Below, piece after piece: positions 18,224-26,064 of a stretch of 44,886 bases of DNA (the stretch's first letter is position 1; each line of letters starts with the position of its first letter). Position numbers and translations under genes: made by a program. Below the pieces are notes generated by a model. That model saw only the letters and a list, made by a program, of their open reading frames with translations. It was not told where the DNA came from and ran no database searches. The DNA is from Methylococcales bacterium. Lineage in GTDB: Bacteria; Pseudomonadota; Gammaproteobacteria; Methylococcales; Methylomonadaceae. The DNA lies in assembly GCA_026399075.1 (NCBI GenBank), contig JAPLRR010000104.1:1-44886 (forward strand). Direction: 5' to 3'.

Positions 18224-19483
18224 TCAACATTCCCCCAAGGGTTCAGCAAGTTGCACACTAATTGGCACGGTAAAGGTTTTTATGCCGTTATTAGCATCCG
18301 ATACCGTGATTTTTAGGCTGAACTCACCATTGGCGGCGTAATTATGGGGGGCGGATTGGCTAGTGATGCCAGCCGCTAAGGCAAATTCTTGGGCAGCTGT
18401 ACCATCGCCCCATTCAAATTTGACTTTATACGTCCCAGTGCCACCGACGATGGCCTTAGCGGTGGCAAGCACCTGGTCACCCACCAACACCGCCGTGCTA
18501 TTCAGCGTGAAATCCGCCGCCAAAGGGACAGGCGGCTGGGCAACCGAGAGCACACTAGCTTGGGATTTCGTTATCCCTTTGGCATCAGTCACGGTCATGT
18601 TTAAGGTAAAGCTGCCCGCCGACAGATAGTTGTGGCTTGCCGATTTGGCGGTTACGCCGCTGGCCAACGCTATTTGCTCCACGGCTGAGCCATCACCCCA
18701 ATCAAACTTAATGGTATAGGGTGCAACACCGCCAGTGATGGCGCTGATGCCGGCAGTTGCCGTATCGCCAATAAGCAGGCTGGTTTTATCAAGGCTAAAG
18801 TTTGCCGACAACACGGGCGGGGCATCTGACACCTTAACCAACACGGTATCTTTGGCCGTTTTCTTGTCGTTATCGGTGACAGTCAGTTGAAATTCCAGCT
18901 CTTCGTTGACTTTGGCGCTGGTAAAAGTGGCTTGCGCTTTGTTGGCATTTTTTAAGGCCACTTTTTTGCCCTTAGTTTGCCGCCAAGCGTAGGCGATTAG
19001 CTTGCCATCATCTGTACTATGGCTGCCATCCAAGGTGACCAGTTTGCTTAAGCCCACCGTCATATCGCTGCCAGCTCGGGCGACAGGCAAGGCATTGACA
19101 GGCTTGACCGTCAGCAACACGGTTTTGCTGCCTACCGCATTTTGCTGATCCGTCACCGTCAGCTTAAACCCCAGGGTAATGGTTTTGGTGGGTGCGGTGG
19201 TTTTGACTATCAATGGCGCAGTAAAACTTGGCTTCGCGGTATCAGCGGCAGTCAAAGCAACCGTTGGGCCTTTGTTTTGCGCCCACGCATACTTGGCGAT
19301 GGCCCCGTCTTTATCGGTACTGCTGCTGCCATCCAAGGTGACTAAGGCACCTTCATTAACGGCCACGATTTTGGCGATGGTGGCAATAGGCGGTTTGTTC
19401 GCCGCAACCGCAATTGGCATGGCGATTAATGCCCAGGCCATGATGAACAAACCTGGTAGGCTATAGTTAGGGTAATTCCACAT
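18224..19483 (-). CDS. Secreted four-domain PKD protein (copy 2)
   Basis: A 419-residue paralogue of the copy-1 PKD protein. It has a signal peptide (about residues 1-28, ending PIAVAA), two PKD/REJ-like domains (VNEGALVTLDGSSSTDKDG; ARAGSDMTVGLSKLVTLDG) and two PKD domains with IKFDWGDG and VKFEWGDG. The final residue is the only cysteine (EPLGEC), matching the C-terminal cysteine of copy 1 in position. It follows its binding-protein partner by 15 nt. GAGGAG upstream of ATG 19483 supports the start. It probably forms a secreted complex with the partner, inferred from the conserved pairing only. Confidence 0.85.
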   Translation of the reverse strand: MWNYPNYSLPGLFIMAWALIAMPIAVAANKPPIATIAKIVAVNEGALVTLDGSSSTDKDGAIAKYAWAQNKGPTVALTAADTAKPSFTAPLIVKTTAPTKTITLGFKLTVTDQQNAVGSKTVLLTVKPVNALPVARAGSDMTVGLSKLVTLDGSHSTDDGKLIAYAWRQTKGKKVALKNANKAQATFTSAKVNEELEFQLTVTDNDKKTAKDTVLVKVSDAPPVLSANFSLDKTSLLIGDTATAGISAITGGVAPYTIKFDWGDGSAVEQIALASGVTAKSASHNYLSAGSFTLNMTVTDAKGITKSQASVLSVAQPPVPLAADFTLNSTAVLVGDQVLATAKAIVGGTGTYKVKFEWGDGTAAQEFALAAGITSQSAPHNYAANGEFSLKITVSDANNGIKTFTVPISVQLAEPLGEC

Positions 19484-19498
19484 GACGCACTCCTCGCC

Positions 19499-21151
19499 TT
19501 ACTTGAGTTGTAATTGCAGGCCACCTGTAGCCGTATCATCCGCGACAGGGACAATTAACGCGCTGGTGGTGGCCGTGCCGACACAATTGTGGGTCATCGG
19601 TACTACGGGGTTATTGGGGTCGAAGGGGACACTGGCCTTAAAGCCACGCGGGTCTTTGGTGGTGGCAAAAATGCCGCTGACCCCAAAAGTCAAAGTGCTG
19701 TTTACCGATTTTGCCAAGGTTGGGCTGCCCATATCTTCAGCAAACACTTTCAACAAGGCTTTCTTTAACCCCCATTGCGGATCGCTAAGTTTTTCGGTCG
19801 GATAAAGCACCGTGCCTTCGGCCCATAGCGGATAAACGCCAGCGGAAACATTTTCAATCGTCGGGGCAGCGCCATCCACTTTGATATAACGCCACGGCTT
19901 GCCACCCACACCCGCCGCCGTTGTGCCAGGGTCACGGTCACCCCCGGTGATGGCAATCCCCCATAATTTGGTCAAGCTTGGGTTGAGTCCTGAAACGTTG
20001 GTGCCGGTTTGCCAGTCGATTAGCAATAAATCGGTCGCGCTTAGGCTGGTCGGTGATTTAACGATCGGCGCGGCAAAACTGTCATCCGTGTTGGGGGTAT
20101 TGGCAGCAGGTGGGTTAGATCGTGGTGTAAACGGATAACCCAGCAACCTTGCATAAGCAACCACTGCAGTGGTTGCGCCTTTATTTCGACGGCCTACGCC
20201 TACAGGACTCACGCCGTCTTTATTGAGCGGTGGCGCAGTGACACCCGCCAAGCTCAAAATACTGGGGTCGGTGAGCGGCAATGCCGTACCCGTGGCTTGC
20301 TCCACCACCTTAATTTGTCCCCAATGGTTGATTTTTCCAGCCAAGAGGGAGGCCAAAAAATTGCGGCTTAAACTGGGCATAGCCGCATCGTTATAAGCAC
20401 CGATGCTAACCGTTGCAGGCAATGCCCCAGATTTTTGCTGCGCCGCTTGTAAAACGCGGTACAAATCCTCGGTAACTTCTACACCATACACATAGCCGCC
20501 AGTGCTGATGACGGTAAAATTGTCGGGGGTTTTACTAATATCTAATGGCCAGTTCGGCTCAAAATCGCCGCTGATTAATTCTTTGACTTGTTCGGGATAA
20601 TTTTCGGTACCGGGTTTTAGCAATGCGACGGGGTCTAAGGCCAAAAATCCCGCATCAGAAATGGTTTTGGTCAAATACGTGCTGGCATTACTGCCAGTCA
20701 GGGCTTTTTTCCATTTTTTGCCGGAGGTGCCGTCGGCATCCCAAGCAGCAGCACCCAAGCTGGCGATGTTCAAATGCTCCAAAGGCAGGCCTTGGCCATT
20801 ATTGGCGTACAAGGGGACAACCCCATAGCCACCCGAACCGTAGGTGCGTTTTTCCAAGATGATTTTTTTACCTGCCAGCGTCGCACCTAAATTGCTGCTG
20901 CCGGTAAAGTAAAAAGCCTGCCAACGGCCACCAATTGTGCCTGTGGAGGCGACATCACTAAACACGTCCACTGAATTGGCGGTAGCCAGCGTATTGCTGA
21001 CTATCTTGGCAATCGCCGAATCCAGGGCAGGGCCACCAGAGGTATAAACGACAAGGTCTGGTGCACCGTCTGTCCAAGGTGTCAAAGCATGGCATAGTTG
21101 GCTACTGCCCACTAAACCCAAAGCGATCGTTAGTTTCTTTAAGTTGTTCAT
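19499..21151 (-). CDS. Secreted PstS-like periplasmic-binding-fold protein (copy 2)
   Basis: 550 residues, collinear with the copy-1 protein over its whole length (ALTPWTDGAPDLVVYTSGG; LSRNFLASLLAGKINHWGQI; SPVGVGRRNKGA; TLTFGVSGIFATTKDPRG). The Sec signal peptide contains one cysteine (SSQLCHA) that would be removed; the mature protein has one cysteine (THNCVG), conserved with copy 1. A GAGAGG ribosome site precedes ATG 21151. A ModE-like dyad lies 82-109 nt upstream of the start, so molybdate repression is likely. Binding of an oxyanion is inferred from the fold and the regulator site, not shown by residues. Confidence 0.77.
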   Translation of the reverse strand: MNNLKKLTIALGLVGSSQLCHALTPWTDGAPDLVVYTSGGPALDSAIAKIVSNTLATANSVDVFSDVASTGTIGGRWQAFYFTGSSNLGATLAGKKIILEKRTYGSGGYGVVPLYANNGQGLPLEHLNIASLGAAAWDADGTSGKKWKKALTGSNASTYLTKTISDAGFLALDPVALLKPGTENYPEQVKELISGDFEPNWPLDISKTPDNFTVISTGGYVYGVEVTEDLYRVLQAAQQKSGALPATVSIGAYNDAAMPSLSRNFLASLLAGKINHWGQIKVVEQATGTALPLTDPSILSLAGVTAPPLNKDGVSPVGVGRRNKGATTAVVAYARLLGYPFTPRSNPPAANTPNTDDSFAAPIVKSPTSLSATDLLLIDWQTGTNVSGLNPSLTKLWGIAITGGDRDPGTTAAGVGGKPWRYIKVDGAAPTIENVSAGVYPLWAEGTVLYPTEKLSDPQWGLKKALLKVFAEDMGSPTLAKSVNSTLTFGVSGIFATTKDPRGFKASVPFDPNNPVVPMTHNCVGTATTSALIVPVADDTATGGLQLQLK

Positions 21152-21232
21152 CAGTTAAACCTCTCATGCTAGAAATAGTGCCCAGTGTATGGATTAGGCA
21201 TTTTTAAGTAAGAACGCGAGATTTAATTGTAT

Positions 21233-21260
21233 ATCATTATGTACTCAAGTAAATAACGAA
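21233..21260. promoter_or_regulatory. ModE-like operator upstream of the copy-2 binding-protein gene
   Basis: ATCATTATGTA (21233-21243), 6 nt, then TAAATAACGAA (21250-21260). Read on the minus strand it is TTCGTTATTTA-N6-TACATAATGAT, an imperfect dyad like the ModE operator type of TATA-rich half-sites ending in AACGA, also with a 6-nt centre. The right half-site is identical to that of the dyad at 22990-23017. Confidence 0.6.
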
Positions 21261-21316
21261 AAGGATAATAGTGAATTACCGATTCGGAAGCAATTGGCTA
21301 GACAGGCGTAAGCCCA

Positions 21317-22450
21317 TCAAGCCGCGCTAAGGCTATAACGGCTTTCGCCGTGGCTGACCACGGGCAAGGCAAGTTCAGACAAATACGTGATGGAATGGGT
21401 CTTGATCAGGCAATAAATTTCTTCACCTTCGGCCAAGCCCATGTTTTTGCATGCGGCAGGGGTTATTTCCACCAGCAAAGTCGAGCCGCAATCGACTTGC
21501 ACCAGCAAGCTTTCGCCGCTGGAAATTAAGGCACAAATCCGGCCTTTCAGTTGGTTTTGGATACTGATGCCCTCTATATAGCGACGCGATAAGGCAATAT
21601 CGTTGGCGCGTATGGACACTTGGGTTTGACTGCCAACTGGCTGGCTGGCACGTAAAGGCAAGGTGAGCAAAACCCCAAAGTTATCAGCCAAGCTAATGCC
21701 TGACGCGTGGTCATGGCCACGCAGCGTTAGCGTCAAGACGTTATCCAATTGGCGTAGACCCAGATAGTGCAACAAGTCTTGGCGTTTGGCGACCTCAAAC
21801 AAACAGCCGCTGTATAACACTTTACCTTGCTGCAACACAATGAGCTGGTCGGTCAGCCCCAGAATTTCGCCCAAGGAATGGCTGGCGTATATCACCGCCA
21901 CGCCCAATTCCTGCTGTAGGCGTTTAAGCAGAGGCAACAAGGGTTGCCGATAGACATTGCCTATAGCGGCAAAAGTCTCATCCAATAATAACAACTGCGG
22001 GGATTTTAACATCGCCCGCGCAAGCGCAACCCGTTGGCGTTCGCCAACGGACAACAAGGCTATGGCTTGCCCTAACACCGTTTCCAACTCCAAAAGCCCA
22101 ATCAAAAAATCCAGGTTAAAAATGCGCCTATGGGCCGGGGTGAGCTGGAATGCCATCGTGAGATTGTTGTGTACCGTTTCCGCCGGATTCGCAAAATCCA
22201 TTTGCAACACCGACCCCACGGGCCGTTGCTCAGGCGGCATAAGTATGCCTTTTTGGCTATCAAACAAAACGCTGTCGTTGAGGACAATCCGCCCGCTTTG
22301 CGGTAACACCGTGCCGGCAATAAACCCCAGCACGGAGCTTTTACCGGCTCCGGATTTGCCAAACAATCCGGTGGCGGGGTGGTGGATAGACAAATGGGTG
22401 CTGAGATCCCGATGGCTTTGCCGTAGTTTTACACTCATTTCCAAGCGCAT
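21317..22450 (-). CDS. modC: Molybdate ABC transporter ATP-binding protein, divergent ModC
   Basis: About 377 residues from the ATG at 22450, which has GGAG 6 nt upstream; an upstream TTG at 22462 is less likely. Numbering from that TTG, the Walker A GKSGAGKS is at 35-42, a Q-loop (VLQMD) near 85, and the H-loop region reads YASHSLGEILGLTDQL, very like ModC. A C-terminal TOBE/Mop-like domain spans about 305-365. Oddities: the signature is LSVGER where LSGGE/Q is expected, Walker B LLLLDE is followed by T where P is usual, and the D-loop aspartate is replaced (AAIG). No ModA or ModB is in the window, so the permease is encoded elsewhere or ModC serves another role. It lies 56 nt after mop. Confidence 0.85.
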   Translation of the reverse strand: MRLEMSVKLRQSHRDLSTHLSIHHPATGLFGKSGAGKSSVLGFIAGTVLPQSGRIVLNDSVLFDSQKGILMPPEQRPVGSVLQMDFANPAETVHNNLTMAFQLTPAHRRIFNLDFLIGLLELETVLGQAIALLSVGERQRVALARAMLKSPQLLLLDETFAAIGNVYRQPLLPLLKRLQQELGVAVIYASHSLGEILGLTDQLIVLQQGKVLYSGCLFEVAKRQDLLHYLGLRQLDNVLTLTLRGHDHASGISLADNFGVLLTLPLRASQPVGSQTQVSIRANDIALSRRYIEGISIQNQLKGRICALISSGESLLVQVDCGSTLLVEITPAACKNMGLAEGEEIYCLIKTHSITYLSELALPVVSHGESRYSLSAA

Positions 22451-22506
22451 GGCGGTCTCCAATGGCTAAGTAGCTTGCTAAAGCGGGTATCAACAAGCCA
22501 ATGGGT

Positions 22507-22935
22507 TTATACAGCCACCGCCAAAATCACCGAACCAGCCTTAAAAATCGCCGTGACCGCCAAGCCAATCCCTAAGCCCAGGGTTTCGGCACTGTCATTG
22601 GTTATTGATGCGGCAACCAATTCCCCGCCAGCGAGTTCTATATCCACCTCGGTATTGACCATGCCAGGCTTTATTTGGGTGATGGTGCCGGGCAGTTGGT
22701 TACGCGCCGAAATGCGGTAACCGCCAAAATCCGTAACCAAAATAATTTGCGGGGCTTTAACCAAGGCAATGACTGCTTTGCCAGATTCGATACCCAAAGT
22801 GTCCACCGAATCTTTGGTGATAGTGGCAATAATGGTAGCGCCTCCTGGCAAGCCAATGTGGACTTCGGCATTCACTGCGCCGATTAACACCGTATTGACG
22901 ATGCCGGAAAATTGATTGCGGGCACTGGTTTTCAT
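22507..22935 (-). CDS. Molbindin with two tandem Mop domains
   Basis: 142 residues made of two Mop/TOBE domains. The first (about 2-68) starts SARNQFSGIVNTVLIGAVNA, and the second (about 75-140) starts SARNQLPGTITQIKPGMVNT. Both carry the SARNQxxG motif that forms the oxyanion site in Mop proteins. Such di-Mop molbindins assemble into cytoplasmic oligomers that store molybdate or tungstate. The ATG at 22935 is chosen (GAGG 6 nt upstream) over a TTG two codons earlier. It is the first gene of the minus-strand block, lies directly downstream of a ModE-like dyad at 22990-23017, and precedes modC. Confidence 0.9.
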   Translation of the reverse strand: MKTSARNQFSGIVNTVLIGAVNAEVHIGLPGGATIIATITKDSVDTLGIESGKAVIALVKAPQIILVTDFGGYRISARNQLPGTITQIKPGMVNTEVDIELAGGELVAASITNDSAETLGLGIGLAVTAIFKAGSVILAVAV

Positions 22936-22989
22936 AAACAACCTCGTTGTAAGTTAAATGGGCTAAGTTGGATTCAATTTTGAGTATAT

Positions 22990-23017
22990 TGCATTATGTA
23001 TAAAAGTAAATAACGAA
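22990..23017. promoter_or_regulatory. ModE-like operator upstream of the molbindin gene
   Basis: TGCATTATGTA (22990-23000), 6 nt, then TAAATAACGAA (23007-23017). The dyad has the same spacing and the same right half-site as the one at 21233-21260. It lies 55-82 nt upstream of the mop start, where a bound repressor could block the promoter. A molybdate-storage gene behind it supports a ModE role. The modE gene itself is not in the window. Confidence 0.65.
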
Positions 23018-23445
23018 ATAAGGAACACTTTATTGCCCTAGACCAAACAATGGCGAATTGCTTGGGTGGATTGGGAAAATCGCGCTTACCAGGCACTATC
23101 AATTTTATAGATAGGTCAATCTAATATTACCGTTTTAACCAACCTTATGAATGCCCTAGTATGTAGGCTGTTATGGGGTAATGGGCTAGCCAAGCTTGTT
23201 GCCCCTATTAATGACAGTTGTCAGGCCACAATTTTAATCGTAGAACCTGAGTACCTTAGTTTTCAAGCCGCCATCTTGCAGCAACAGAACCGACATCAAA
23301 CTGGCCTTTACTGCACAAAGCCAGCACTTGCCGCCATCAATAACGCCAAATTTGATTGGCGGCTTGCGCCCATGATGCGTTTTTAACCGATGATGTTCCT
23401 GCTGAAGGTTCGGCTTACAATTTGCCAAGCAAACGAGCACATACC
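23018..23445. other. Divergent intergenic region between mop and the sigma-54 activator
   Basis: About 430 bp that must hold the activator promoter. I see no clear -35/-10 pair, no sigma-54 site and no convincing gene. A 79-codon frame at 23147-23386 lacks a ribosome site and has no recognisable domain. Confidence 0.4.
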
Positions 23446-24573
23446 ATGGATACCTATTTAAACCGTAATTTTGCAGATGGTCAGGAAGAATTGCCTTCGA
23501 CCCTATTGGCCTTTGATGAATTACAATCACGTTCGCTGTCGCTATCCGTCCGGGCAACCGCCTTGGTTTTTGAAGATCCGGTTTCAAGGCGGTTGTTGGA
23601 GCAAATAGAACGTATTGCCCCCAGTGATGCGACCGTGTTGATCATCGGCGAAACTGGCACCGGTAAAGAACTGGTTGCCCGCCACATCCACGCGCTGAGC
23701 AAACGCAGCAATAATGTCTTTGGCGCATTGAACTGTGCAGCCTTAAGTGAAAACCTGATTGAAAGCGAATTGTTCGGGCATGAGAAAGGCTCATTTACCG
23801 GGGCTTTGACAAATAAAGAAGGCTGGTTTGAAACCGCCAACAAAGGCAGCCTGTTTTTGGATGAAGTGGGCGACCTGCCATTTGCGATGCAGGCTAAATT
23901 ATTGCGTGTCTTGCAGGAGCGTGAAGTGGTCAAAGTGGGCTCCAGGCAAGCCGTGCCTGTGGATGTCAGGATCATTGCCGCCACCAACGTCAATTTGGAA
24001 GAAGCGGTTGCCGCCTCGCATTTTCGGGCGGATTTATATTACCGTTTTAATGTGGCGACCATCCAGCTTAGCCCATTGCGCGAAAGGCCGCGTGACATAT
24101 TGCCTTTGGCGCGGCATTTCTTGAAAATTTACGGCGACCGTTTAGGTTATAGTGAAATCAAATTGTCGCCAGCCACCGAATTGGCTTTGTTGAATTACGA
24201 TTGGCCGGGCAATATCCGGGAATTGGAAAATGCCGTCCACCGTGCGCTGCTGGTATGCCCCGGCAACCGTTTGCGCCCTGAAGACTTTAAACTGTCCGGG
24301 GTCAGGTCTGGGGATCATCTGCCATCGGTGTCTACAGCCTCTTTGGAAAGCGCCTTGCAACGCCTCTGCGAGCAAGCGCCGCCCAAATTATTTGAAATTT
24401 TAGAAGAAACCATGATACGGGTGGCCTTTGAGTTTTGCGAAAAAAACCAAGTCCAAACCGCGCGTATGCTGGACATTAGCCGTAATGTGCTTAGGCATAA
24501 ACTCAGCTTTTACGGGATGCTGCCAAACACAACGAAAAAAGTCCCTGAAATTTTCAATGATGTTGAGGCCTGA
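23446..24573 (+). CDS. Sigma-54-dependent transcriptional activator without a sensor domain
   Basis: 375 residues from ATG 23446; a TTG start 30 codons upstream would add an implausible extension. Residues 1-42 are short and show no receiver, GAF or PAS domain. The AAA+ domain (about 43-280) has Walker A GETGTGKE at 68-75, the sigma-54 contact loop GSFTGA at 115-120 (usual form GAFTGA), Walker B FLDEVGDLP near 137, and FRADLYYRFNV. A Fis-type helix-turn-helix ends the protein (QTARMLDISRNVLRHKL). It hydrolyses ATP to open sigma-54 promoters. Sensorless activators of this kind (PspF, SfnR) are controlled by a partner protein or by their own expression. Two sigma-54 promoters lie downstream at 26049 and 29415, so the receptor cluster is its likely target. 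Confidence 0.9.
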   Translation: MDTYLNRNFADGQEELPSTLLAFDELQSRSLSLSVRATALVFEDPVSRRLLEQIERIAPSDATVLIIGETGTGKELVARHIHALSKRSNNVFGALNCAALSENLIESELFGHEKGSFTGALTNKEGWFETANKGSLFLDEVGDLPFAMQAKLLRVLQEREVVKVGSRQAVPVDVRIIAATNVNLEEAVAASHFRADLYYRFNVATIQLSPLRERPRDILPLARHFLKIYGDRLGYSEIKLSPATELALLNYDWPGNIRELENAVHRALLVCPGNRLRPEDFKLSGVRSGDHLPSVSTASLESALQRLCEQAPPKLFEILEETMIRVAFEFCEKNQVQTARMLDISRNVLRHKLSFYGMLPNTTKKVPEIFNDVEA

Positions 24574-24576
24574 AAG

Positions 24577-24605
24577 CCGTGCTTAAGGTTGGGCGTTAAG
24601 CACGG
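24577..24605 (+). terminator. Stem-loop after the sigma-54 activator gene
   Basis: CCGTGCTTAA (24577-24586) pairs with TTAAGCACGG (24596-24605), a perfect 10-bp stem 3 nt after the stop codon. There is no T-run, so it may act as an mRNA 3' end stabiliser or weak terminator. Confidence 0.5.
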
Positions 24606-24633
24606 GAGTCGATGTATCGGGTTAGCTGGGTAG

Positions 24634-24699
24634 GGTGCGCATCGCGCACCACTAACGTGGCCAGGAAATCTCGTTCCCAAACCAGAGCTTAGGAACGAG
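24634..24699. repeat. REP-like palindromes
   Basis: GGTGCGC-ATC-GCGCACC (24634-24650) is followed by CTCGTTCC (24670-24677) pairing with GGAACGAG (24692-24699). A GGTGCGCGATGCGCAC variant occurs near 25809. These look like dispersed intergenic palindromes, not parts of a gene. Confidence 0.5.
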
Positions 24700-24725
24700 G
24701 CATCTGGCTTAAGACCCTACCCGTT

Positions 24726-25067
24726 TTAAAGCTGCAAACTTATCAATGTGCTTAATTTTTGCACGACTTCATTATAAATGGCGGCTGGTAACTGACAGCT
24801 GAATTTTGCCTGTCGAGCTTTCCAGTCCAGACTTTTAACTTGGTCAGATAAAACCGCACCGCCAACTTCTAAGCCTTAGCGGATTTTGACCTCAAAAGGA
24901 TACCCTTTGACTTGGCTGGTAATCGGGCAGAGGATGGCCAAATCAACTTTGACGTTATAAGCCTTAGGGGACAAAACTAGTGCAGGTCTGTAACCCGCTT
25001 GCTCGTGCCCTGCTTGTGGATTAAACCAAATCCAAACAATATCGCCACTATCCGGTATGTAGGCCAT
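24726..25067 (-). pseudogene. mazF: MazF/PemK-type endoribonuclease toxin, interrupted by an in-frame stop
   Basis: From ATG 25067 the frame reads MAYIPDSGDIVWIWFNPQAG, then the MazF-like RPALVLSPKAYN and CPITSQVKGYPFEVKIR, and stops at TAA 24876-24878. Read through that single codon, the same frame continues 49 codons with GLEVGGAVLSDQVKSLDWKA, KFSCQLP and a C-terminal helix to TAA at 24726-24728. That is the normal MazF C-terminal half. The gene therefore carries one nonsense mutation, leaving about 63 residues without the second half of the fold. MazF normally cuts mRNA at short sequences. It begins 4 nt after mazE, as in intact mazEF operons. A sequencing error is possible but would have to create exactly a stop codon. 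Confidence 0.8.
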
Positions 25068-25071
25068 CGAA

Positions 25072-25314
25072 TTACAAGGCCTCATTTCCTATGGCGACAC
25101 CCGTATCCGTTTCACTGTGACGATTATTGCCGTCAATACCAGCCAGTAATTCTTCAAGCGTCCACTCTGGCGCAAGCACGGGCGTAATAATAATTTGACC
25201 TTCAGCCATACGCATGTCCACTAGGGAATCGTTTTCTAATTGGGCATCTAGGGCAAATGTTTTTGGTATTCGTAAGGCAAGACTGTTGCCCCATTTTTGA
25301 ACTTTTGTAAGCAT
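25072..25314 (-). CDS. mazE: MazE-type antitoxin (AbrB-fold)
   Basis: 80 residues. The N-terminal half is a swapped-hairpin AbrB/MazE DNA-binding domain (MLTKVQKWGNSLALRIPK, then DMRMAEGQIIITPV). The C-terminal tail (PEWTLEELLAGIDGNN) is the acidic, hydrophobic segment that wraps and blocks MazF. GAGGG precedes ATG 25314 by 8-9 nt. MazE represses its own operon together with MazF. The partner toxin is broken by a stop codon, so this antitoxin may be left without a target, or may still guard against related toxins. Confidence 0.88.
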   Translation of the reverse strand: MLTKVQKWGNSLALRIPKTFALDAQLENDSLVDMRMAEGQIIITPVLAPEWTLEELLAGIDGNNRHSETDTGVAIGNEAL

Positions 25315-25441
25315 AATGTTTCCCTCTGTTCGTTTCTACAAAAGATATACTTTGTTGTCCAATTAATCAAGCTGGCTAGGGTACTTGCGCCTACCATTAC
25401 CCACATCCAACACGGGCGCACAATGTGCCCAACCTAGCTTT

Positions 25442-25561
25442 GTAGGCAGGAATAAGCCGCTTTGAGCGGGAGCAAAAAGCGGTGTTTCCGGAAAATCGTG
25501 GGTGCGGTGTGACGGAAACGCCCGTTTTCACTTGCGTTCAAACGGCCTTATTCCGACCTAC
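25442..25561. repeat. Palindromic MITE-like repeat, diverged copy
   Basis: GTAGGCAGGAATAAG (25442-25456) and CTTATTCCGACCTAC (25547-25561) form terminal inverted repeats that match at 13 of 15 positions. Inside are GTTTCCGG/CGGAAAC and TTTGAGCG/CGTTCAAA pairs. The layout matches the element at 38047-38189. It is non-coding. Confidence 0.7.
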
Positions 25562-25612
25562 GCGGTTTATGGCTAGTCACAGCGCGTCTAACCAAGCCTG
25601 CACCTTTTTATA

Positions 25613-25738
25613 GTTCCCACGCTCCGCGTGGGAATTCATCCCGCAACGCTCCAGCGTTGCGGTGCTTATGCGCAAGGAAAAAAAGCCAAGAAGACGCTGG
25701 AGCGTCTGTTCCTGCATTCCCACGCAGAGCGTGGGAAC
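25613..25738. repeat. Cluster of REP palindromes (GTTCCCACGC family)
   Basis: Outer arms at 25613-25635 and 25716-25738 are each palindromic around GTTCCCACGCNNNGCGTGGGAA and are inverted copies of one another. Two inner palindromes lie at about 25643-25662 (CGCAACGCTCCAGCGTTGCG) and 25691-25706 (AGACGCTGGAGCGTCT). This is a compound REP/BIME-like element. It could be a target for a REP-associated transposase or gyrase. No coding sense is visible. Confidence 0.7.
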
Positions 25739-25988
25739 GATGAAAAACCAAAATCGGCCGCCGTAGATTGTGGCATAAAGGTAATTTGTCCCCTATCGAA
25801 GGTTTAAGGTGCGCGATGCGCACACTACAAGTCTCCCCCGCATAAAAAGGTTCTACATGCTGAATATCAAGCACGGCAGCAACAGGGGCTGCCTACCGAA
25901 AAGCAAATGGAGCTGTAAATAGGCTTCCCCACCTTGCGCTTAAACGAAAACCAACCCGCAATCCTGTAAATTCTTATCATTTATTTAC

Positions 25989-25998
25989 CAATCACTTA
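25989..25998 (+). promoter_or_regulatory. Candidate activator binding site CAATCACTTA (first copy)
   Basis: This 10-mer begins 60 nt before the TGG of the sigma-54 promoter at 26049. The identical 10-mer begins 59 nt before the TGG of the promoter at 29416. The shared sequence and position suggest an upstream activator sequence. Confidence 0.5.
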
Positions 25999-26048
25999 CG
26001 TGAATATCCCCCACTTATTTTAACCAATTTCTCCGTCCTTAATAGAAA

Positions 26049-26064
26049 TGGCACATGCCTTGCC
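26049..26064 (+). promoter_or_regulatory. Sigma-54 promoter upstream of the TonB-dependent receptor
   Basis: TGGCAC-ATGCC-TTGC gives GG at 26050-26051 and GC at 26062-26063 with exactly 10 nt between, matching the -24/-12 consensus TGGCAC-N5-TTGC. Transcription would begin near 26075, about 94 nt before the receptor start. Confidence 0.8.

Noticed and set aside
23147-23386. 79-codon plus-strand frame in the mop-activator gap
   Set aside because: ILIVEPEYL recalls a receiver-domain start, but the rest lacks receiver motifs and there is no ribosome site.
25851-25918. Short open stretch ending AEYQARQQQGLPTEKQMEL before a stop
   Set aside because: It looks like the C-terminus of some degraded gene, but no start or domain can be found upstream; too little to annotate.
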